From assembly GCA_020353115.1 (NCBI GenBank), contig CP070687.1, positions 2,857,064 through 2,876,350 on the forward strand: a stretch of DNA of 19,287 nucleotides. Reading direction: 5' to 3'. The notes beneath the pieces are model-generated. The model saw only the letters and a list, made by a program, of their open reading frames with translations. It was not told the DNA's origin and did not search any database. The position numbers and the translations under genes are program-made. Origin of the DNA: Bacteroidales bacterium (lineage in GTDB: Bacteria; Bacteroidota; Bacteroidia; Bacteroidales; VadinHA17). Of this stretch, positions 8,861 through 15,647 are shown piece after piece. Every line of letters starts with the position of its first letter. Position 1 is the stretch's first letter.

Positions 8861-9047
8861 ATGTCTCTCCTGCGAAACTCAGGATTAACTTCTACCCTCG
8901 TCTCTAAAGACGGGATGCTCCTCAGGGGCATTGAGATATCAATGATCCGGTAGATCAGATTGAAAACAACGGTTGAATACCGGTTCCCATGTATGTCATG
9001 TTTGCCAGGGCCGTCAGAATGGTCTGGGTTTCACCTGTTACCATTAC
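8861..9047 (+). repeat. Dispersed intergenic repeat, copy B (direct repeat of 2168-2354)
   Basis: This is the same-orientation, equal-length partner of copy A. The 28-nt block at 8967-8994 is identical to 2273-2300, and the flanks agree at about 70-80 percent by eye. Several inner hairpins of copy A are broken here (for example the right arm at 9000-9012), so copy B looks more degenerate, or conservation is not driven by the stems. It lies downstream of the isomerase gene and about 440 nt upstream of the secreted lyase gene. Confidence 0.85.
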
Positions 9048-9117
9048 CAGATAGTTTTCAATCCCACCGGATTTGGTTTTATATATTCACATTATTTAAT
9101 GTTAAATTTATACAGCC

Positions 9118-9173
9118 CCGGAGGAGCGGTCTTTTATTAGCAAAGGAGATGTGGCAGATATGAGCTCCGCCGG
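9118..9173. repeat. Inverted repeat with 36-nt spacer
   Basis: CCGGAGGAGC at 9118-9127 pairs with GCTCCGCCGG at 9164-9173 in 9 of 10 positions. It has no T-tract, so it is not a classical terminator. Its composition resembles the GGAG/CTCC hairpins of the neighbouring repeats, and it is probably another decayed member of that repeat class. Confidence 0.45.
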
Positions 9174-9483
9174 TGTAATCTGAGTTGCAAATGGTACAGA
9201 TTCACAAATTGATTAACTCAAGTTGTACCATATATACACTCCATAGCCCCGCAGGGATCCCTATTGGAGAATCCTACGGAGCTTTGGATCTGGATAAACG
9301 AACTGAAATGGGTCTCTGTGTTTGCATCAGACAAAATGAAAAACAATAACCTTGCATGAAGATTGAAGGCGAGCAACACCACGGACTCTGTGAAACACTG
9401 CCTGGCAGCAAAACTACATTTTTATTTCACAGGGCATGTCTCGTTTCAAAACACCGTTTAACGAATAAGTTAATAATATAAAA

Positions 9484-11796
9484 ATGAAAAGAATTACTAT
9501 TTTTTCCCTATTCGCACTTATCTTAACCTCCTCAACTCTATCCCAATCCCCTGATCAGGTCCCTGTAAACAGGTACCTGGAATTCGCGAGGAGGTCCGCC
9601 GACTGGACCTGGAAAAACATGGATTCGCTCCTTATGCGATGGAAGGAAACGTTGGATCCGAAAAGTGTTTTCGGATACAGACCCCCACCCAGAATCCTCG
9701 AAATGGCTACCATTTACGCAACATTGTATGAAATGGAAAAAAAGGATGAGTATGCAGAAAGAGCGAGGAAAGTATTACTGACATATGGAAATTACAGAAA
9801 AGAATATCCGGAAGAAGCAGCTGAATTACGCCCGGATTACAGCAGTGGAGTACCGGCCCTTCCGGATTTTTTTACGACAATGAGATATATCCGTCCGTAT
9901 GAAATATTAAAAAAACACAATTATTTGAATGATGAGGAGCAGGGGAAAATAGAAGAAATCATTGAACACAGCATGGAATACCTTCTTCAGACTCAGGAGT
10001 GGGGGCCGATGAACAGGACGGCATTAAGGGCGGAAGCACTTGCATGGGCAATCCGGGCAATGCCCGATCATCCCAATACACGGAAATGGAAAACAATGGA
10101 AGAGGCATTGGGATTTGATAACTGGGGTAACTGGGAGATCGAAGATGCCACGATCTATCATGCAATATGGCTTTATGCCATGATGGGTTATGCCGATGCC
10201 AAAGGAAAAACCACGGAACTGTTTGGAACTCCGGAAATGTATTATTATGCACAGTATTTCCTTCAGCTGATATCTCCTGATGGTATGATCCCGGATTTTG
10301 GGGATGCCAACTGGCAGGCAAACTGGAACCGGTTTCTGGTGTTTTTTGAGGCTGCAGCAACCGTTTACAAAAATCCTGAAATGAAATGGGCTGCTTCCGT
10401 TATCGCAGGAAAATTTATCGATTTTGAACAGATAAGAAATACAGGGTTAGCCTATCTGTTGCTTGATTGTTACCGGTATGGGACGGATGAGGTCATTCCT
10501 CAAGAACCGGCTGGTCTCAGTACCGAGGTTATGGAAGATGTTCAGGGGAAAAAGATTGTATTCCGGAACGGTTGGTCCCCCGAATCCACCTTTATGTTAT
10601 TGAATTACAGGGATGAAGGTGATGGAGGGGTGTTATTCAGAGATTATCTCCGGGATGTGATTCCCGTGGAGGAAGAGAAAATGACCCATGGTCATGCAGA
10701 TGAAAACAGCATTGTTCTGCTGATGAATAAAGGATCCGTTCTGCTGCATGACGGAGGATACAGGGATTATATGCCTAGCGGACCCTACGGTGCGTATCGG
10801 CAGGATTATTTTCATAACCGGCTATGTGTACGACAGGAAAAAATCTGGATGGGACAGGAGGAGGGAGAGTGGCGCTATAGCCCTACAGACCATCCCGAAA
10901 TACCCGGACAATCCGTTCTTGATTTCCTGCATAATGCTGGTTCATACAGGATCATCAGAACACAGAAAATTGATTTCCTTACATTCACGGATTTCGATTA
11001 CAGCCGGACAAGGCTTATTGATGATAAACTGGGGTATGAATGGGACAGGATCATTGCTTATGTGAAGAATCCGGAAATGTTTGTCATTTTTGATGTGTTT
11101 AAATCCCGGATCGAAGAATTTTTTACAGCGGCCAATCTTTGGCATACCAGGGAGATCATTGCTCAGGGTAACCACTGGTATGATACCCGGTATGACTCGA
11201 TTGGAAATCAGAAACTGAATACAAACACAAACCTGCTGATCCATTTTCCGAGATCACATTTCAGGCTGGAGCAGGTTGAGAGGGAAACGAGATATTACCA
11301 GACGGAGTGGGTATTATCCGAAACAACCGGCCAGCACTTTGAACTTGGACAGCATATCGGATTTGTAACCATCCTGGTTCCCCATCCGAAAAAAATAAAT
11401 CCGGTATCTGTAGTTGAGAATATTCGTTTTATCGAATCCGATCCTGAGGGGAAGGGCCTGTCTGTGGAGATCAGAGATCATGACCGGACTATCCAGGTTG
11501 GCATAAAACAGGATCTGAGAATGGATATGGTACGTGACTACCGGAGACCCAAATATACTTATGAATCAGGTAAAATCCGTTACGGTAAAATTGAAACGAA
11601 CGGGGATTTCTTTTATACACAAAAGCAGGGGGCAAACCTTAACTATACCGTGGTGAATCTTACGCGCGCTACCTACGACGGGAAACTGCTGTTCGATCAG
11701 AAACCGGGATATTTCGGATTGGCATTCGATGGCAGCTCTGATGTTTCCGGAGTCGGTAAGGCCAGGTATTGGAGAGATGAAGTGAAGATTGAGTGA
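9484..11796 (+). CDS. Secreted heparinase II/III-like polysaccharide lyase
   Basis: A 770-residue protein starting with a Sec signal peptide (MKRITIFSLFALILTSSTLS, cleavage near residues 20-22). Residues about 30-330 are helix-rich, fitting the (alpha/alpha) toroid of alginate/heparinoid lyases. From about 345 a beta-rich domain follows with HGHADENS (402-409), the metal-binding and catalytic signature of the heparinase II/III family, then FHNRLCV (443-449). Members cleave uronic-acid-containing polysaccharides by beta-elimination (PL12, PL15, PL17, PL21 and relatives). NRTALRAEA (177-185) is a candidate catalytic segment in the toroid. With no lipobox cysteine it is probably periplasmic or released. 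There is no nearby SusC/SusD. The fold is confident; the PL family and substrate are not determined. Confidence 0.85.
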   Translation: MKRITIFSLFALILTSSTLSQSPDQVPVNRYLEFARRSADWTWKNMDSLLMRWKETLDPKSVFGYRPPPRILEMATIYATLYEMEKKDEYAERARKVLLTYGNYRKEYPEEAAELRPDYSSGVPALPDFFTTMRYIRPYEILKKHNYLNDEEQGKIEEIIEHSMEYLLQTQEWGPMNRTALRAEALAWAIRAMPDHPNTRKWKTMEEALGFDNWGNWEIEDATIYHAIWLYAMMGYADAKGKTTELFGTPEMYYYAQYFLQLISPDGMIPDFGDANWQANWNRFLVFFEAAATVYKNPEMKWAASVIAGKFIDFEQIRNTGLAYLLLDCYRYGTDEVIPQEPAGLSTEVMEDVQGKKIVFRNGWSPESTFMLLNYRDEGDGGVLFRDYLRDVIPVEEEKMTHGHADENSIVLLMNKGSVLLHDGGYRDYMPSGPYGAYRQDYFHNRLCVRQEKIWMGQEEGEWRYSPTDHPEIPGQSVLDFLHNAGSYRIIRTQKIDFLTFTDFDYSRTRLIDDKLGYEWDRIIAYVKNPEMFVIFDVFKSRIEEFFTAANLWHTREIIAQGNHWYDTRYDSIGNQKLNTNTNLLIHFPRSHFRLEQVERETRYYQTEWVLSETTGQHFELGQHIGFVTILVPHPKKINPVSVVENIRFIESDPEGKGLSVEIRDHDRTIQVGIKQDLRMDMVRDYRRPKYTYESGKIRYGKIETNGDFFYTQKQGANLNYTVVNLTRATYDGKLLFDQKPGYFGLAFDGSSDVSGVGKARYWRDEVKIE

Positions 11797-11814
11797 TGTG
11801 CAATATGGTGAACG

Positions 11815-11870
11815 AACAGTTAACAGTTAACAGTGAACAGTGAGCGGTGAGGAGTGTGACACGTGACACG
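11815..11870. repeat. Heptamer tandem repeat (8 units in 7-nt register)
   Basis: AACAGTT, AACAGTT, AACAGTG, AACAGTG, AGCGGTG, AGGAGTG, TGACACG, TGACACG follow one another without any gap. The first four units are nearly identical, the middle two are degenerate, and the last two are an exact pair of a different heptamer. The array lies 19 nt after the lyase stop codon, in the 203-nt spacer before the M61 peptidase gene. Confidence 0.85.
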
Positions 11871-11999
11871 TCCTGAAAAATGTACCTGAAAATGAACGTT
11901 CCTGAGGTGTGATAGATTGACAGAAACAAGATATTTGAACAAATTCCCGCTTCACAGTAGCGGAAAATGTCGAATAATATATAAACTGATTTTTATAAA

Positions 12000-13799
12000 A
12001 TGAAAAGGCAATTTATTCTTCTAAGTATTTTAATTTTTATTTCACTGGCTGTAACCGGACAGGGGAAGGATAGCAATATGTCCTTTATCATATCAATGGA
12101 GAAACCAAATACCCATTATTTTCAGGTACTCTTCAAATGTGAAGGCATAAAGGCTGAAGCGCTTGATTTTAAACTTCCATCATGGGCACCGGGTTACTAC
12201 AGGATCCTGGACTATGCAAGGAATATCCTGGATTTCAGGGCTGAGGACGGTTATGGAAATCCTTTGTCATGGGAGAAAATAACGAAAAACACCTGGCGCG
12301 TCGGCTCCGCAGGTGCGGAAACGGTTACTGTCAAATATAAAGTATTTGCATTCAGAATATCAGTGGCGGATCCCTTCCTGGATGATGGAAGAGGATTCAT
12401 TCCTCCGACCGGAGTATTTATGCATGTTGCGGATAGGATCGGGCATCCTGTAACCGTTACCATCCATCCGTACCATAAATGGAGTGAAATTTCCACCGGA
12501 CTGGATCCCGTCGCGGATATGCCAAACACCTATTTTGCCCGGGATTTTAATGTACTATACGACTGCCCTATATTGCTTGGCAACCATGAAATTTTATCGT
12601 TTGAATTCCAGGGTATCCCTCATTATATTGCCATTGAGGACCTGGGCAACTTTGACAGGGACAAATTTGTGGATGATTTCCGGCGAATCGTGGAAACGTC
12701 TGTCTCCATAATTGGAGAGATTCCTTATAATCACTACACTTTTATTATAATGAACATAGGAATGGGTGGGCTAGAACACCTGAATTCGATGGCCGTATAC
12801 TATAATCCGGCAAGCCTGGATAATCCCCGCAGCTATATGCGCTGGCTGAGTTTTATTGCACATGAATATTTTCACCTGTACAATGTGAAAAGAATCCGTC
12901 CCATTGTCCTCGGGCCATTCGATTACGATAAGGAAAACTATACGAAAATGTTGTGGGTGGCGGAAGGTATTACCGTTTATTATGAAGATCTGATCCTTAA
13001 CCGTGCCGGGTTTCAATCAAGGGACGAATGCCTCGAACAGATCCGCAGGAACATCATCAGTCATGAAAATATTCCCGGACATCTTTTTCAATCCGCCACG
13101 GAAGCCAGTTTTGACACCTGGATACAATTCTTTAACCGTGAGCCGGACAGATCCAACAGGACCATTTCCTATTATGATAAAGGAAGTACCCTGGGATTGC
13201 TTCTTGACCTGAAGATCCGTCATGAAAGCGAAAACCGATGGTCGCTTGATGATGTAATGAGGAAATTGTACTATGAATACCATAAGGAGAAAAACAGAGG
13301 ATTTACAGATAATGAATTTCGTAATGCCTGTGAAGAGTTTGCTGGTTGCCCTCTCGAAGAAATTTTTGATGTTTATGCCGCAACAGCCAGGAAAATTGAT
13401 TACCCGAAGCATTTTGAATATGCCGGACTTGTCATCGATACGGTTCAGGTGGTAAAGCCGGGTGCATATTTAGGTGCATCGGTCCGGGAGCAAAACGGAA
13501 ACCTTCTTATTTCAGGTATCGAATGGAATTCACCGGCATGGAATGGTGGTCTTGGTTCAGGGGATGAAATACTTAGTGTGAACGGTAACCGGGTGAACAG
13601 AGAGAAACTCGATGAGATCCTGGTAACCGCAAAACCGGGAGATAAAATTAATTTCGTTATTACCCACCGAAATATCAAGCGTGAATTTGAGATCATCCTT
13701 GACAGAAAAGTTGAACGAACCTTTACTATTAAACCAGTTGATAATCCCGATCCGCTTCAGGTGAACATTCTCAACGACTGGCTCATGGAATATGAATAG
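12000..13799 (+). CDS. Secreted M61-family metallopeptidase with C-terminal PDZ domain
   Basis: A 599-residue zinc peptidase of the glycyl-aminopeptidase (M61) family. The signal peptide covers about residues 1-20 (MKRQFILLSILIFISLAVTG), with no lipobox, so it is periplasmic or secreted. An N-terminal beta domain (about 25-215) carries the family motif LPSWAPGYYRI (59-69). The catalytic domain has GGLEHLNS (256-263), the zinc motif HEYFH (288-292) and the third ligand Glu322 in WVAEGIT. Residues about 487-575 form a PDZ domain (GASVREQNG, then GLGSGDEILSVNG). Length and domain order are normal for Bacteroidota M61 proteins, which clip N-terminal Gly/Ala residues. It has no obvious role in the sugar pathways here and seems to be transcribed alone. 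Confidence 0.95.
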   Translation: MKRQFILLSILIFISLAVTGQGKDSNMSFIISMEKPNTHYFQVLFKCEGIKAEALDFKLPSWAPGYYRILDYARNILDFRAEDGYGNPLSWEKITKNTWRVGSAGAETVTVKYKVFAFRISVADPFLDDGRGFIPPTGVFMHVADRIGHPVTVTIHPYHKWSEISTGLDPVADMPNTYFARDFNVLYDCPILLGNHEILSFEFQGIPHYIAIEDLGNFDRDKFVDDFRRIVETSVSIIGEIPYNHYTFIIMNIGMGGLEHLNSMAVYYNPASLDNPRSYMRWLSFIAHEYFHLYNVKRIRPIVLGPFDYDKENYTKMLWVAEGITVYYEDLILNRAGFQSRDECLEQIRRNIISHENIPGHLFQSATEASFDTWIQFFNREPDRSNRTISYYDKGSTLGLLLDLKIRHESENRWSLDDVMRKLYYEYHKEKNRGFTDNEFRNACEEFAGCPLEEIFDVYAATARKIDYPKHFEYAGLVIDTVQVVKPGAYLGASVREQNGNLLISGIEWNSPAWNGGLGSGDEILSVNGNRVNREKLDEILVTAKPGDKINFVITHRNIKREFEIILDRKVERTFTIKPVDNPDPLQVNILNDWLMEYE

Positions 13800-13952
13800 C
13801 GCGGCATGGAAAAGTTGTTTTGAATAATGTTCTGTAGACAATGAATAAATCGGAACATCAGGATTGATAATCCGGAACGTTTACAGATTGGTCGCCGGTA
13901 TATTAATTCTGTCAATAATGAGGAAGCGGTAAATTTGTCCACGCTAAGTGAT

Positions 13953-13983
13953 AAAAAACCATACCCCACGGGCTGATTTTTTT
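13953..13983 (+). terminator. Rho-independent terminator-like hairpin after the M61 gene
   Basis: Six A (13953-13958), then CCATA, CCC-cac-GGG (13965-13967 with 13970-13972) and CTGA followed by seven T (13977-13983). The A and T tracts pair, giving an interrupted stem with a short GC core. The symmetry means it could act in both directions. It lies about 155 nt after the M61 stop codon. Confidence 0.55.
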
Positions 13984-14012
13984 GATAACATCTGAATAAA
14001 ATTTTACTTTTG
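13982..14012 (+). promoter_or_regulatory. Bacteroidota-type promoter for the corrinoid protein gene
   Basis: TTG at 13982-13984, a 20-nt spacer, and TACTTTTG at 14005-14012. This is a full match to the Bacteroidota -33/-7 consensus (TTG and TAnnTTTG, spacer about 19-21). The -7 element ends 50 nt before the ATG at 14063. The -33 box overlaps the T-tract of the preceding terminator. Confidence 0.7.
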
Positions 14013-14062
14013 AAGAACACAATGTATAATACCTCTTCACTTAACACAGTATATACGTAATC

Positions 14063-14722
14063 ATGAGCGAATTGATTGAAAGACTTGCCCATTGTATTGA
14101 ATTCGGAAAAATCAATAAAGCATCGCCTTATCCTCCGGAAATGAAAGAGGAAGACGGAGCGGATGAACTTACAAGGCAAGCCCTGGATGAAGGAATTTCA
14201 CCACAGGACTTGTTATCAAATGCTTTTGAGGTTGGTATGGAACGTGTCGGCAAAAAATTTGCTGAAAACAAGGTTTTTGTTCCCCAGTTGCTCATGTCGG
14301 CCAAGGCCATGAACACAGCCATGGAGCATATCAAGCCATTCTTCCGGGCAGGGAATGTCAGGCGCAAAGGTGTTTTTATTATCGGGACTATAAAAGGAGA
14401 TCTGCATGATATTGGTAAAAATCTTGTTGCCATGATGGTGGAGGGAAGCGGCTGGGAAGTAATTGATCTTGGTGTGGATGTAAGTAAAGAGAAGATCATG
14501 GAGCAGCTTGACCAACACCCCGGTGCCGCCGTCGGGATGTCGGCCCTGCTTACTACAACCATGGTGAATATGGAGAATTCAGTGAAAGAGATAAAAGAAA
14601 AATATCCCGGTACCAGGATCCTCGTTGGTGGTGCCCCGCTTACAATGGATTATTGTAAGAAAATAGGGGCGGATTTTTACTCCCCCGATCCGCAGGGTGC
14701 CGTGGAATACCTGAATGCATGA
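14063..14722 (+). CDS. Methyltransferase-cognate corrinoid (B12-binding) protein
   Basis: A 219-residue cytoplasmic corrinoid protein of the MtbC/MtmC/MttC/DhmC type. Residues 1-95 form the helical B12-binding-2 cap domain, with the VFVPQLLMSAKAM segment (71-83) that covers the methyl group. Residues about 102-219 form the Rossmann-like B12 domain. GDLHDIGKN (112-120) holds His115, the lower axial cobalt ligand; GMSALLTTTM (158-167) and VGGAPLT (188-194) complete the cofactor pocket. Such proteins shuttle a methyl group from a substrate-specific methyltransferase to a second one. No MtaB/MtmB-like methyltransferase or reductive activase is next to it. The only candidate partner in this window is the UroD-like protein ending at 917. 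The dedicated promoter suggests monocistronic expression. Confidence 0.93.
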   Translation: MSELIERLAHCIEFGKINKASPYPPEMKEEDGADELTRQALDEGISPQDLLSNAFEVGMERVGKKFAENKVFVPQLLMSAKAMNTAMEHIKPFFRAGNVRRKGVFIIGTIKGDLHDIGKNLVAMMVEGSGWEVIDLGVDVSKEKIMEQLDQHPGAAVGMSALLTTTMVNMENSVKEIKEKYPGTRILVGGAPLTMDYCKKIGADFYSPDPQGAVEYLNA

Positions 14723-14861
14723 TATGTAATGCATGCCATTGATCCTTTTTCTTTTATAATTTCCACCATAAGTATAACTTAAACACTCTTGGGAATCTCA
14801 AATTCACTTCATGATTATATTACGAACTTCAACATTCTTGCCGGAAATCATGTATGACGGA

Positions 14862-14879
14862 AACCGGTATTAAACGGTT
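14862..14879. promoter_or_regulatory. Candidate operator palindrome at the Nudix regulator start
   Basis: AACCG (14862-14866) and CGGTT (14875-14879) form an inverted repeat with an 8-nt spacer, ending 6 nt before the ATG at 14886. This is a good place for autorepression by the encoded regulator. The surrounding 22 nt (14859-14880) match the reverse complement of the core of repeat copies A and B (2273-2294) in 19 of 22 positions. That it is an operator is inference. Confidence 0.35.
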
Positions 14880-14885
14880 GAATAT

Positions 14886-15581
14886 ATGACTGAATACTAT
14901 TCGGGATATGATAAGTATCTGGTAGCAGTCGATTGCATCATTTTCGGATTCGATGGCCAGGAATTGAAGTTGTTGTTAATTAAGCGTGGATTTCCCCCGG
15001 CTGAAGGGGAATGGTCCTTAATGGGAGGATTCCTGAAATCCGGGGAGAGCATAAATGAAGCTGCAGAAAGGGTTTTGAAGAAACTTACGGGATTGCATAA
15101 TGTCTACCTGGAACAGTTACGTGCGTATGGGGAAGTTTTAAGAGATCCGGGACAGCGGGTCATTTCAATCGGATATTATGCTTTAATTAAGATCGATGAA
15201 TATGATGAGGATTTGGTGAAAAAATATAATGCCCGGTGGTTCCCGATTGATAATTTCCCCGGTTTGATTTTTGACCACAATGAAATGGTGGATCATGCGT
15301 TAAAGCGTCTTCAGAGGAAAGCACAAAACCAGCCGATTGGATTTGAATTGTTGCCGGATAAATTTACCATACCCCAGTTACAGAAGTTATATGAAGAGAT
15401 CTTCAGGAAAGAATTTGACAAGAGGAACTTTCGAAAAAAAATCCTTGGTTTTCAGATTCTCAGAAAACTGGATGAAAAGGAAAAAGAAGGTTCAAAGAAA
15501 GGCGCTTTTTTATACCGGTTCGATCAGAAGCAGTATACCAAGTTACTGGGAAGCGGCTACATATTTGAAATTAACGTCTGA
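14886..15581 (+). CDS. NrtR/AraR-type Nudix-domain transcriptional regulator (catalytically dead Nudix box)
   Basis: A 231-residue protein with an N-terminal Nudix fold (about 10-140) and a C-terminal winged-helix domain (about 150-231). The second domain has the family pattern FTIPQLQKLYEEIF (160-173) and DKRNFRKKIL (178-187). The Nudix box GFLKSGESINEAAERVLKKLTGL (48-70) keeps the spacing, but the three Glu of REUXEEXGU are Val63, Lys66 and Leu67. Metal-dependent hydrolysis is therefore not expected and the domain should sense a ligand. In Bacteroides the related AraR regulates arabinose use, while NrtR in other phyla regulates NAD synthesis. Here the adjacent sugar symporter, 66 nt downstream, favours a sugar-responsive repressor. 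The exact ligand is unknown. Confidence 0.9.
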   Translation: MTEYYSGYDKYLVAVDCIIFGFDGQELKLLLIKRGFPPAEGEWSLMGGFLKSGESINEAAERVLKKLTGLHNVYLEQLRAYGEVLRDPGQRVISIGYYALIKIDEYDEDLVKKYNARWFPIDNFPGLIFDHNEMVDHALKRLQRKAQNQPIGFELLPDKFTIPQLQKLYEEIFRKEFDKRNFRKKILGFQILRKLDEKEKEGSKKGAFLYRFDQKQYTKLLGSGYIFEINV

Positions 15582-15647
15582 TTGCCGAAGACCAGTTTTA
15601 TACCATAGCAGTATTTTGATAAATTTAAACCATTAACTCCAGTAAAT

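Larger units (their letters stand above)
8735..9483. other. 749-nt non-coding region with repeat copy B and decayed hairpin repeats
   Basis: No credible gene is present. The region contains repeat copy B (8861-9047), a long-spaced inverted repeat (9118-9127 with 9164-9173), and a GC-rich segment around 9246-9285 with CCC-gca-GGG (9248-9256) and CCTACGGAGC. The last resembles the start of copy A. A 67-codon open frame at 8960-9163 runs through repeat sequence and is rejected. No clean promoter for the lyase gene is visible; TACATTTT at 9415-9422 is a near match to the -7 element but lacks an obvious -33 partner. Confidence 0.6.

Noticed and set aside
8960..9163. 67-codon open frame in the 749-nt intergenic region
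   Set aside because: It begins inside repeat copy B and continues into AT-rich non-coding DNA. The protein similarity to 2158-2382 is explained by the repeat.
11936..11945. TATTTG near 11930 as a promoter for the M61 gene
   Set aside because: The 8-mer reads GATATTTG, so it lacks the correctly spaced TA, and the upstream TTG is only about 10 nt away.
13851..13878. GGATT-gat-AATCC hairpin flanked by two CGGAAC copies
   Set aside because: The 5-bp stem is perfect but short, not followed by a T-run and not placed near a start. It could easily arise by chance.
14713..14750. Repeated ATGCATG with a following T-rich stretch as a terminator of the corrinoid gene
   Set aside because: The stem would be only 6 bp, made from self-complementary ATGCAT, and the first copy lies within the coding end. 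Too weak to call.
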